The translations under genes and the position numbers were made by a program. This document shows positions 57,038-64,000 of a DNA stretch of 64,000 nucleotides, one piece after another. How positions within the stretch are numbered: position 1 is the stretch's first letter; each line of letters starts with the position of its first letter. Source of the stretch: Bizionia myxarmorum (GTDB taxonomy: Bacteria > Bacteroidota > Bacteroidia > Flavobacteriales > Flavobacteriaceae). The notes under the pieces were generated by a model, which worked only from the letters and a program-made list of their open reading frames with translations, made no database searches and had not been told where the DNA came from. Where the stretch lies: the NCBI RefSeq assembly GCF_008086205.1, contig NZ_VSKK01000006.1, positions 1 through 64,000 of the forward strand, read 5' to 3'.

Positions 57038-57476
57038 TTTAGTTAATTTATTTCTGGAATAGTACATTTTTTGTTATTGACGGTAGCGACGGTTTTGAAA
57101 AGTAGCGTGTAAGCAACCTCGAACCTTTCGGAGTAGCACACACCATAAATATATAAAGAAACCAATGAATTAGGCCTTTTGTAGCAATTTTATATAAATA
57201 TTGTCGTGTGTAGTGTATATCCCAAGCTGTGATTCGGTAGGCTTTATTTTTCACATCTAATTTCCATTTTTTAATATATGTTCAAATGTAAATATGTCAT
57301 TTTATTGTGAGTAAATATGACAATTATTCAGAATTATGACAAAATTTCATAGAATAAAAGACAAAATCCCCAGCAAAAGTCCTTTATGCGATTTTGGTAT
57401 TTAATTTGTTTAAGTTGAAATGAAATCGAGATAGATTTCAAGACTTGAAATAATGTTTAATTTAAATTTTTTAATT
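57038..57476. other. Divergent intergenic region upstream of Hsp20
   Basis: No supported gene. It contains a low-complexity relic sequence (57075-57260) of the kind that gives spurious frames in flavobacteria. A TATTTAATTTG stretch at about 57396-57406 may be the Hsp20 promoter -7 region. Confidence 0.4.
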
Positions 57477-57953
57477 ATGAGCAATTTAGCAACTGTTCCT
57501 AAAAGTGGAAGTTTAGCGAACAGAAATTCAAATCAAAACTTCCCAACTGTATCAAACTGGTTAGAAGATATCTTTAACAGAGACCTACAATCAGTATTTA
57601 CCGCAAATTTTAATACGGGCATTACGTTACCAAAAGTAAATATTAAGGAAACTGCTGATGCCTTTATGGTAGAAATGGCGGTTCCGGGTCTGAAGAAATC
57701 AGATTTCCATATTGACCTCGATAATGAAGTATTATCTATTTCCACAGAAACGAAGGAAGAAAGTGAACACAAGGAAGAAAATTATACGCGTAGAGAGTTT
57801 GGTTATTCTTCGTTCAAAAGAACCTTTAATCTGCCAGAAAGTGTAAACGATGAAAAGATTCATGCCAACTATGAAAATGGTATTTTGAGTATTCTTTTAC
57901 CGAAAAAAGAAGAGGCTAAACAAAAGCCTGCCAGAAGTATTAAGATTTCATAA
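57477..57953 (+). CDS. Small heat-shock protein Hsp20 (alpha-crystallin family)
   Basis: The start is placed at ATG 57477 (MSNLATVPKSGSLANRN); eight codons are open further upstream. The 158-residue protein has a short N-terminal arm (VSNWLEDIFNRDLQSVF). The alpha-crystallin domain runs from about residue 50 (LPKVNIKETADAFMVEMAVP, SEHKEENYTRREFGYSSFKR), and the C-terminal IxI-like tail is ARSIKIS. It is an ATP-independent holdase chaperone. It is followed by a hairpin and then two small genes on the same strand. Confidence 0.95.
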   Translation: MSNLATVPKSGSLANRNSNQNFPTVSNWLEDIFNRDLQSVFTANFNTGITLPKVNIKETADAFMVEMAVPGLKKSDFHIDLDNEVLSISTETKEESEHKEENYTRREFGYSSFKRTFNLPESVNDEKIHANYENGILSILLPKKEEAKQKPARSIKIS

Positions 57954-57988
57954 TTGTTTCACCAAACTTTAGAGTAAAAAATTAAGAA

Positions 57989-58011
57989 GGATGCTGATTT
58001 ATTCAGCATCC
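57989..58011 (+). terminator. Hairpin after hsp20 (terminator or attenuator)
   Basis: A perfect 9-bp stem GGATGCTGA / TCAGCATCC with a TTTAT loop is followed by TCTTAATAA. The weak T-tract may allow partial read-through to the downstream genes. Confidence 0.75.
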
Positions 58012-58049
58012 TCTTAATAATCAGTTTAATTCTTTAAAACTATATCGTT

Positions 58050-58310
58050 ATGCCAAGAAAGTTTAAATCTGGGGATTGGGTAAAAGTTAAAGGAAAACGT
58101 ACCGCTCCAAAAATGCAAGTTCTCAAATATGTTCCAAAAAAAGATTCCTTAATTGGTTTGGTTAATTATGACACGTATTTGGAATGTGTTTGGTATAAAA
58201 ATGGTGAACGGAAATGTGAAGTGTTCCACCAAAATAAGTTGATAAAAACCATAGAAAGTGGTGGACTGTTTACAACATTTTTGCCAACGCCTAAATTAAG
58301 TTTAACCTAA
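58050..58310 (+). CDS. Small DUF2158/YodC-like protein
   Basis: The 86-residue protein reads MPRKFKSGDWVKVKGKRTAP, KMQVLKYVPKK, YLECVWYKNGERKCEVFHQN. This is similar to the DUF2158/YodC pattern (FxxGDxVxLKxGGPxMxV...CxWF). It has no signal peptide; a small SH3-like barrel is likely. It is 8 bp before the next gene and may be expressed with Hsp20. Confidence 0.7.
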   Translation: MPRKFKSGDWVKVKGKRTAPKMQVLKYVPKKDSLIGLVNYDTYLECVWYKNGERKCEVFHQNKLIKTIESGGLFTTFLPTPKLSLT

Positions 58311-58318
58311 AATCTAAA

Positions 58319-58813
58319 GTGATGAAAAAGTATTTTTTATTATTTATGGTTGGCTTGTTAAGCATTAGTTGCAATGGACAAAAAAAGGACCAAAAGACGG
58401 AAATAAAAGAAAATGATGACAAGTTAGTTGAACAGCCTAAAGCCACTTGGAAAGTCGATAAGGAATTTGATGAAAACGGGAATTTAATAAGATATGATAG
58501 TATTTATTCTTGGTCATCCAATGGCAAATTTGATAATCTTTCAATGTCCGATAAGGATAGTTTGATGCAATCGTTTAAATCAAAATTCTTTAAAAATTAT
58601 TCAGGATTTGAAAACGAAGGGTTTTCAGCTATTTTTTCTCAAGACTCACTATTTAGTAACCGTTTCTTTAATGATGATTTCTTTGGAAGTAATTTTGGTA
58701 ATGATTTTATGGACATTGATAAATTAAGGCAAGAAATGATTGCAAGGCAAAAGAAGTTTTTAGAAAAATATCAGTCCGAATTCATTAAACCTGAAGAAAA
58801 AGACGAAAACTAA
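58319..58813 (+). CDS. Lipoprotein of unknown function
   Basis: The 164-residue protein has a lipoprotein signal (LLFMVGLLSISCNGQ) and a charged linker. It has a WKVDKEFDENGNLIRYDS motif and a Phe/Asn/Asp-rich C-terminal part (SNRFFNDDFFGSNFGNDFMD). No known domain is recognised. It lies 8 bp after the YodC-like gene and ends in its own terminator, so it belongs to the heat-shock cassette. It may act as a periplasmic partner. Confidence 0.7.
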   Translation: MMKKYFLLFMVGLLSISCNGQKKDQKTEIKENDDKLVEQPKATWKVDKEFDENGNLIRYDSIYSWSSNGKFDNLSMSDKDSLMQSFKSKFFKNYSGFENEGFSAIFSQDSLFSNRFFNDDFFGSNFGNDFMDIDKLRQEMIARQKKFLEKYQSEFIKPEEKDEN

Positions 58814-58838
58814 ATTGTTTTCGTCTTTTTCTTTTTTT
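58797..58838 (+). terminator. Terminator of the Hsp20 cassette
   Basis: A 14-bp perfect stem (AAAAAGACGAAAAC / GTTTTCGTCTTTTT, loop TAAATT) overlaps the stop codon and runs into CTTTTTTT. Confidence 0.9.
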
Positions 58839-58888
58839 TAGTTCGAAGTTTTTCTGCATTACACACAACCGTTAGTATAGGAAAATCA

Positions 58889-58937
58889 GATGATTACGAA
58901 ATACGAAACTTTCGTTTAAACACAAAGTTTGATACGA
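58889..58937. repeat. Dispersed ~50-bp repeat, copy 2
   Basis: GATGATTACGAAATACGAAA...CACAAAGTTTGATACGAG resembles 29608-29656 in the same orientation. Confidence 0.55.
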
Positions 58938-59001
58938 GCCAAAGGCCTTGAATTTATTACTGTGTCGTCTATTTTTAATATACATCGTTGTAGGTTGTGC
59001 T

Positions 59002-59586
59002 TTATTCTTTTATTAATATTTGTTTGGCACAGTCGGATGCACAAATTAATCCCGCAGCCATCATTATTACATCTTTCAATACTAAACGTCCTGCACCAGA
59101 TAAATATGGGAAACCAAATTGAGGTGTCGGAAAATCTCCGCCCAAATTTGGAACGTAAACTTCAGGTGTGGTTATCAAAAATGTCAAGGTTACTATTGAC
59201 ATACCAAAAGTTAAAATTCCGCCAATTAGTCCAATTTTAGCAAACCATATTCCTAATAAAGTCAATATGCCAATAATTACAATCACAGTGCCTAATCCAT
59301 AAGCAAAAATATAAGTTCTGTTTTCTTTATGCCAATCAATGTTGTTTTGAAACGTTTTACCTTCTGGATTTTTATGTACTTTATATTCAGTTGCTTCTTT
59401 GTTATAAAAAAAAGACATTAACGGGCTATTGGCAACAAAGGGTACAATTCCGTCAGCTTCGTATTGATAGGCTTTAAGTCCGCCTATCCAAGCCATTACT
59501 ATAAAAATTGACATTCTCGTCAAATTAATAAATTGTGATTGACTGCCTGCTAAAATTGAAATTAATCTATTTATAAATTTTGTCAT
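59002..59586 (-). CDS. DUF417 family membrane protein
   Basis: The 194-residue protein has four helices with the DUF417 (YkgB) motifs RMSIFIVMAWIGGLKAYQYE, GIVPFVANSPLMSFFY and the late LSGAGRLVLKDVIMMAAGLI. The function is unknown; relatives are associated with chlorine or oxidative stress loci in enterobacteria. It is intact and monocistronic, just upstream of an IS element. Confidence 0.9.
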   Translation of the reverse strand: MTKFINRLISILAGSQSQFINLTRMSIFIVMAWIGGLKAYQYEADGIVPFVANSPLMSFFYNKEATEYKVHKNPEGKTFQNNIDWHKENRTYIFAYGLGTVIVIIGILTLLGIWFAKIGLIGGILTFGMSIVTLTFLITTPEVYVPNLGGDFPTPQFGFPYLSGAGRLVLKDVIMMAAGLICASDCAKQILIKE

Positions 59587-59631
59587 TATTTTTATGATAT
59601 TATTATTTTAGATTTTCGTGATTCTTGCATT

Positions 59632-59720
59632 ACCTACAACGGTCTGTGTATGATAAGTGCGGGTTTGCGTCCGAGGATTTTCCGCAGGAAAATCGGAAGG
59701 TAGTAAACACGCAACTACCA
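59632..59720. repeat. Intergenic repeat with hairpin
   Basis: CCTACAACGGTCTGTGTAT resembles TTTACAACGGCTCGTATAT near 38571 and a sequence near 28610. A perfect hairpin GATTTTCC-GCA-GGAAAATC lies at 59676-59694. Confidence 0.5.
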
Positions 59721-59765
59721 TTAAGTTAAGCACCAAAGTAAGCATTTTTTATACACCATGTGCCT

Positions 59766-61480
59766 GTTGCACAACTCTGTTGATAAAGTTACCACAATGG
59801 TTATAAACCTGCAATAAAAATCATTAACTTACTGATATGTAAGGCAAAAAGACATATCAGGAGAAGCTGTTTACCGATTTTTTATTGAGTGAACGTGTAC
59901 CAGAGCACAACTTTTATCGACAGCTTAAAAGTGTATTAGATTTAAAGTACTTATACAAATTAACCGAACCGTTTTACGGTGTTACAGGTCAAAAGAGTAT
60001 TGATCCTGTGGTTTTTTTTAAACTGTGTTTGGTTGGTTATTTGGAAAACATTATCAGCGATAGGAAATTAATCCAACATAGCAGTATGCGTTTGGATATT
60101 TTATTTTTTATCAATTATGATTTGGATGATGAATTTCCTTGGCATTCTACCATTAGCCGAACACGCCAACTCTTTCCAGAGGATATATTTGAATAAGTTT
60201 TCACCAATGTGCTGCACATGTGTATTGAAAAAGGTATGGTTAGTGGTCATACTCAAACTATAGATTCAGCGCCAATAAAAGCCAATGCTTCCATGGATAG
60301 TTTAGAACTTAAAGTGGCTGAAGAAGATTTAGCTTCACATTTACAGAAAATACGGCACATTAGTGCCATGGATAAAGAAGTTCCATTACGAAAAAGTAAA
60401 GAAAATAAGGCTAGTAAAGAACAGCAAACAATAAGTGCCAATCAGCAGGAACTTGGAGCCATAAAGAGTAGGAATAAAAAGTGGGCAAAAGACCAAGACC
60501 AACGGCAAGGAGCAGGAAATAAAGGCAGTAAATACACGAGCAATAAAACCCATTACAGTCCCACTGACCCAGATGCACGCATTAGTGTTAAACCAGGAAA
60601 GGCAAGAAAGCTTAATTACATGAGCCAATTAAGTGTAGATACGGGACACCATGTTATAACGGATATTTGGGCTTACCACGCCGATAAAAGAGACAATCAG
60701 TATTTACAAGATATAGTCGGACGTTTAAAGCCGAGATTAAACCGCTTCGGATTACTTTGGCATAATTGCGTGGCTGATACAGGCTACAGTAGTGGTGAGA
60801 ACTATGCGTTTTTAGAGCAGATTAACTTACAGAGTTTTATTCCACCTCAGGGCACCTATAAAGGCGGTCCAGATAATTTTCATCACAGTAAAGATCAAGA
60901 CCATTATGTTTATTCTCAAGGCGAGATTATTCCCTTTAAAAAAGTGTTTAATGATTATCGTACAGGAACCTTAAAAAAGGAATATCGCGGCACAACACAT
61001 CAATGTAAGGACTGCCCAATAAAGTTGCGCTGTTTGGGTAAAACTGCCAAAGAGAAAAAATTTTCTGTAACGTATTACAAAGCAGAATATGAACGTAATA
61101 TAAAACGTGTAAATAGTCCGCAAGGCAGCTATATGAAAGGCAAACGGCAAAGTACGGTAGAACCCGTTTTTGGAACACTCACCCAATTTATGGGTTTAAG
61201 GAAAATAAATACCATAGGAATAAACCAGGCAAATAAGGTCATGCATTTAGCAGCCATGGCATACAACCTTAAAAAGTACTTGAAGTTTACACAGAAACTG
61301 TCAAAAACCAAGGCAAAAGCACTTGGTCTTATAGTTTCTAAAATAAATGGACTCCAAAACCTAATAATCTTCAATTTCCACCAACCAAAATTTAATTAAA
61401 TGGCATTTTAAGAAAATTAAAAAAGCCCTAAAAAGGGCTTAAATGTGTTTTGGGCATAAATTTTTAGAGCGTTGTGCAAC
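59766..61480 (+). mobile_element. Near-complete IS1182-family insertion sequence
   Basis: The element is 1.7 kb. GTTGCACAAC (59766-59775) and its inverted partner GTTGTGCAAC (61471-61480) mark the ends. The transposase gene is broken by nonsense codons. A hairpin AAGCCCTaaaaAGGGCTT at 61424-61441 terminates it. Two truncated relatives lie at 28.7-29.1 and 53.0-53.5 kb. No target duplication could be confirmed by eye. Confidence 0.88.
59837..61399 (+). pseudogene. IS1182-family transposase with two nonsense codons
   Basis: The original start is ATG 59837, where the second codon is TAA (likely from CAA: M-Q-G-K-K-T-Y-Q-E-K-L-F). Reading then continues to YQEKLFTDFLLSERVPEHNF and KSIDPVVFFKLCLVGYLENI. 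A second TAA at 60194-60196 (LFPEDIFE stop VFTN) is GAA in the remnant at 28.8 kb. The remaining 396-codon frame has the DDE domain (TIDSAPIKANASMDSLELKV, VADTGYSSGENYAFLEQINL, STVEPVFGTLTQFMGLRKIN). It is inactive unless suppressed. Confidence 0.9.
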
Positions 61481-61511
61481 GGTTACCGGTGTTGGCACCG
61501 GGCTTTTGCCG

Positions 61512-62171
61512 CTATAGAACTGTCATAGTTTCTTGTTCTGAAAGTCTTGATTTTGGTGTTTTATCTGTAGTATTAAAATCACTTTCAGTTCTATAGCCAA
61601 TAGAAACGGCTGTTATTGCTGTAAATCCTTTTTCACGCAAACCAAATTCTTCATCAAGTGCTTTCATATCAAGTCCTTCCATAGGGCACGCATCAATACC
61701 AAGAGTTGCAACACCTAATAAGAAATTACCAATATTTAGATAAACTTGTTTTTCCATCCAATGTTGTAAGTCTTTTAAATCGTATTTATGAATATCGGCA
61801 AAAATATTCCTTCCTCCATTTACATTTTGTTTAATTTCTTCATTGGGGAATCTTCCATCTTTGTCTTCAATGTCTAATACGTGTTGCATATATTCTTCAT
61901 TTGCAGTTATTTTAGAACAAAACAAAACTGTATGTGAAGCATTTAAAACCTTTGATCTGTTAAAATGAAAAAAGCCTTCGGTTCCTTTTGCCATTCTTTT
62001 TTTTCCTTCTTCTGAATTTGCAATAACAAAATGCCAAGGTTGTAAATTTGTACTTGAAGGACTCATTCTTAAAATCGCTTTTACTTTAGCAAAATCTGCT
62101 TCAGATATTTTTTTATTAGGGTCAAAATCCTTTGTGGAATATCTCCAGTTTAATGCTTTAATTACATCCAT
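61512..62171 (-). CDS. nfsB: Oxygen-insensitive NAD(P)H nitroreductase
   Basis: The 219-residue FMN protein reads ALNWRYSTKDFDPNKKISEA and RMSPSSTNLQPWHFVIANSE. The late LGVATLGIDACPMEGLDMKA and TAVSIGYRTESDF complete the NfsB family pattern, and length agrees. It reduces nitroaromatics and quinones in the cytosol. It is the last of three co-oriented genes, with the 62.2 kb membrane protein 24 bp before it. Confidence 0.92.
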   Translation of the reverse strand: MDVIKALNWRYSTKDFDPNKKISEADFAKVKAILRMSPSSTNLQPWHFVIANSEEGKKRMAKGTEGFFHFNRSKVLNASHTVLFCSKITANEEYMQHVLDIEDKDGRFPNEEIKQNVNGGRNIFADIHKYDLKDLQHWMEKQVYLNIGNFLLGVATLGIDACPMEGLDMKALDEEFGLREKGFTAITAVSIGYRTESDFNTTDKTPKSRLSEQETMTVL

Positions 62172-62195
62172 ATTTTAATAAATTTTATTGATATT

Positions 62196-62693
62196 TCAAT
62201 CTTTAAGTAGTTCGGTAAGATATTTATTAGTGTATTTTTCTCCAAAATTATCTATAGTAATTGCAAACGATAAGTGTAAAATTAATGCCGTAAAAACACC
62301 AAAAAGTAATGATTTTGAGCTTAAAAAAGACATTATTAAAATAAGTAAGACTATTAAAATACCGTAGATTAATTTTAATCTAAAGAATGATTTTAAGGCT
62401 TTTTCAGTACTTATAGTTTCCGCTTTTGTGAATGCAGGATTTCCACTTTCATAGGTAGAAATTTTAGCGTCTATTTTTTGTTGATATTTAATATAAGTTG
62501 GAAATATTACTGCCATTTCTATGATGCCAAGAATAAGCATTGTAATCGCAAAACTTTTGTGATTTGAGAATATTAAAAAAAGTAAACCAGCAACTAAAGA
62601 AACACTACCTATTATTCCTGTAAAAAGAATCAAAGTTCTTTCACTATTTAAAAATTCTAATATGGATTCCATAGTTATTGGGTTGCTTTTCAT
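62196..62693 (-). CDS. Small integral membrane protein, unknown function
   Basis: The 165-residue protein has four helices (LILFTGIIGSVSLVAGLLFL, FAITMLILGIIEMAVIFPTY, LKLIYGILIVLLILIMSFLS, LLFGVFTALILHLSFAITID). The start immediately follows the stop of the upstream gene, indicating one transcription unit. No family is recognised. Confidence 0.75.
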   Translation of the reverse strand: MKSNPITMESILEFLNSERTLILFTGIIGSVSLVAGLLFLIFSNHKSFAITMLILGIIEMAVIFPTYIKYQQKIDAKISTYESGNPAFTKAETISTEKALKSFFRLKLIYGILIVLLILIMSFLSSKSLLFGVFTALILHLSFAITIDNFGEKYTNKYLTELLKD

Positions 62694-62696
62694 TAA

Positions 62697-63569
62697 TTAA
62701 AAATTAAATTTTCCGTTATTATTTTTCCATTCAGCTTTCGTTGCTATAGTTTCCATAACATCCCAATGTTCAGCTATTTTTCCATTCTCAACACGGAACA
62801 AGTCGTAAAACGAAGTTGCTTTACCTGCAAACGAACCTTCGCTAACAGTCAATACAAAATTACCTTCGCCCAAAACTTTATGCACTTTGTCGTATTTCAT
62901 TGTAATTCCTTGCGAAGCCATATATTCCAAAGCGTTTCCAAGTCCTGAAAGTCCGTTAGCCATTTGTGGATTGTGTTGAATATAATTGTCGCCATCAAAG
63001 TATCCAGTCAATTTTTCCATTTTACCGTTTACTAAAATGTCATTCACAAAATTGCTAACCAAAGTTTTATTTTCTTCTGTCTTATTGATGTTCTCTATTT
63101 TAGTTGTTCCATTAATCATTGTGTTACCACTCGGATTTGGATTTGCTGGTGTTTCTTGTAAATTGTCCCAATGTTCAACTATTTTTCCATTTTCAAATCT
63201 GAAAATATCGAAACCGATTTTTGGTCCGAAAAAGTTGTAATCAGTTTGCGTAAAAACAAAATCGCCATCTTCAAAAGCTCTAATTGTGTTTACTTTCGCG
63301 GAGTTCGGTGGAAGTTGTTGCAATAATGCTCCAAATCCAGCAAGTCCGTCTTCAACTCCAAGATTATGTTGAATATATTTTTCTGGATTAATATAACCTG
63401 CTGGCTCTTGAGCACCAGTTTCTATGCTTTTTAAAAGAGCAATTACTTTTTCTTTGTTTGAAATTTCCATTTTTTCCTCTTTTTTAAGGTTTGAATTTGT
63501 TTTTTGACTATTACAGGCTGTAAAACCTATTGCCAAAATTACCGTTGCACTTAATAGTATCTTTTTCAT
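62697..63569 (-). CDS. Lipoprotein with two SnoaL/NTF2-like domains
   Basis: The 290-residue protein has a lipoprotein-like signal (ILAIGFTACNSQ). Two homologous SnoaL-like halves follow: YIQHNLGVEDGLAGFGALLQ...FDIFRFENGKIVEHWDNLQE and YIQHNPQMANGLSGLGNALE...YDLFRVENGKIAEHWDVMET. The internal duplication makes a pseudo-dimer. Such proteins include hydrolases, isomerases and ligand carriers; the substrate is unknown. It heads the nitroreductase unit. Confidence 0.88.
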   Translation of the reverse strand: MKKILLSATVILAIGFTACNSQKTNSNLKKEEKMEISNKEKVIALLKSIETGAQEPAGYINPEKYIQHNLGVEDGLAGFGALLQQLPPNSAKVNTIRAFEDGDFVFTQTDYNFFGPKIGFDIFRFENGKIVEHWDNLQETPANPNPSGNTMINGTTKIENINKTEENKTLVSNFVNDILVNGKMEKLTGYFDGDNYIQHNPQMANGLSGLGNALEYMASQGITMKYDKVHKVLGEGNFVLTVSEGSFAGKATSFYDLFRVENGKIAEHWDVMETIATKAEWKNNNGKFNF

Positions 63570-63653
63570 TATTTATTGTTTTAAATTGATACTGCAAAGT
63601 TGCAATGAAATAGAAGAAAAGAAACGATAAAAACAGTCCTTTGAATGATACTT

Positions 63654-64000
63654 TTAAGCTGAAGTAAATTCTGTTCTGAATTCAACAGGTGTTTTATCTG
63701 TGTGTTTTTTGAAGTATTTGATAAAGTTGGTAGGTTCTTCAAAACCTAACGAAAAAGCAATTTCTTTGATACTTTCATTTGTGTGTGCCAAAATTCTTTT
63801 TGATTCAAGTAAGACTCTTTCATCAATAATTTCTTTTGGTGTTTTTCCGAATATTTTTGTCGTGGCTTGGTTCAGTCTTTTAGATGTCAAGTGCATTTTT
63901 TGAGAATAAAAGCTCACTTTTTTATGGTTTATAAAATTTATATCCAAAAGGTCTTTTAAAATCAGAGCGTAATCAAAATCATCATCTTTTTTTATTTCTA
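63654..64000 (-). CDS. AraC family regulator, N-terminus outside window
   Basis: The minus-strand frame is open to the window edge and ends at 63654. It carries the AraC HTH pair (FYSQKMHLTSKRLNQATTKI and ESIKEIAFSLGFEEPTNFIK) and the C-terminal KKHTDKTPVEFRTEF. It lies 85 bp upstream of the SnoaL-like gene and in the same direction, so it may control the nitroreductase unit. Confidence 0.88.
   Translation of the reverse strand, partial: EIKKDDDFDYALILKDLLDINFINHKKVSFYSQKMHLTSKRLNQATTKIFGKTPKEIIDERVLLESKRILAHTNESIKEIAFSLGFEEPTNFIKYFKKHTDKTPVEFRTEFTSA

Noticed and set aside
57048..57254. 68-codon minus-strand frame
   Set aside because: No ATG-proximal signal and no recognisable domain; it lies in low-complexity intergenic sequence of a type that gives recurrent spurious frames.
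61486..61501. CCGGTG-TTGG-CACCGG hairpin as nitroreductase terminator
   Set aside because: No T-tract follows on the minus strand, so it is not a convincing terminator for that gene.
1..64000. CRISPR arrays, tRNA or rRNA genes
   Set aside because: No spaced identical repeats of CRISPR type and no cloverleaf or rRNA sequence were recognised.

Overview
The window is AT-rich chromosomal DNA from a member of the Flavobacteriaceae (Bacteroidota). The evidence is: two secreted proteins with type IX secretion (T9SS) C-terminal sorting domains, a flavobacterial-type sdhC-A-B operon, GEVED and DUF5011 surface modules, many short lipoprotein signals, promoters with TAnnTTTG-like -7 elements, and an ars operon of the ArsR / DUF6428 / ArsC / Acr3 / ArsO type. 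No tRNA, rRNA or CRISPR array was seen.

The first 22.9 kb is tidy core genome. It holds a partial Ig-repeat adhesin, a TPR histidine kinase with its response regulator, a GEVED T9SS protein, an exported endonuclease/phosphatase-fold lipoprotein, a GH3-family protein, a small zincin, an M3 peptidase, succinate dehydrogenase, two tandem universal stress proteins, a hemolysin III family protein, a beta-helix T9SS protein, a NUDIX hydrolase and an FMN-binding glutamate-synthase-like protein. Nearly every transcription unit ends in a clear hairpin terminator.

From about 22.9 kb to 53.5 kb the picture changes. Intact cassettes alternate with genes killed by nonsense codons, frameshifts or deletions. 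The dead genes include a LytS/LytTR two-component pair, an hsdM stub, an OmpR/EnvZ-type pair, a CusC/TolC-like channel, a CusA-like RND pump, a YcaQ-like glycosylase, a DsrE protein, a DoxX protein, AraC fragments and two IS1182-like remnants. Intact cassettes in this zone are a TetR-controlled redox/dehalogenase operon (29.9-33.8 kb) with two matching palindromic operators, and an ars operon (34.8-38.3 kb) with a palindromic operator whose Acr3 gene carries one frameshift.

From 53.6 kb on come a GC-rich, probably imported enoate-reductase-like flavoenzyme, a GIN-domain lipoprotein with a GbsR/MarR-type regulator and repeated operator-like motifs, an Hsp20 / DUF2158-like / lipoprotein stress cassette, a DUF417 protein, one near-complete but nonsense-mutated IS1182-family element, a nitroreductase cluster and the C-terminal end of an AraC regulator that runs off the window.

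The most original items are the six-gene TetR operon with an unrecognised 222-residue protein, the confined decay of two regulatory pairs plus the RND efflux locus, and the imported flavoenzyme beside an IS remnant.
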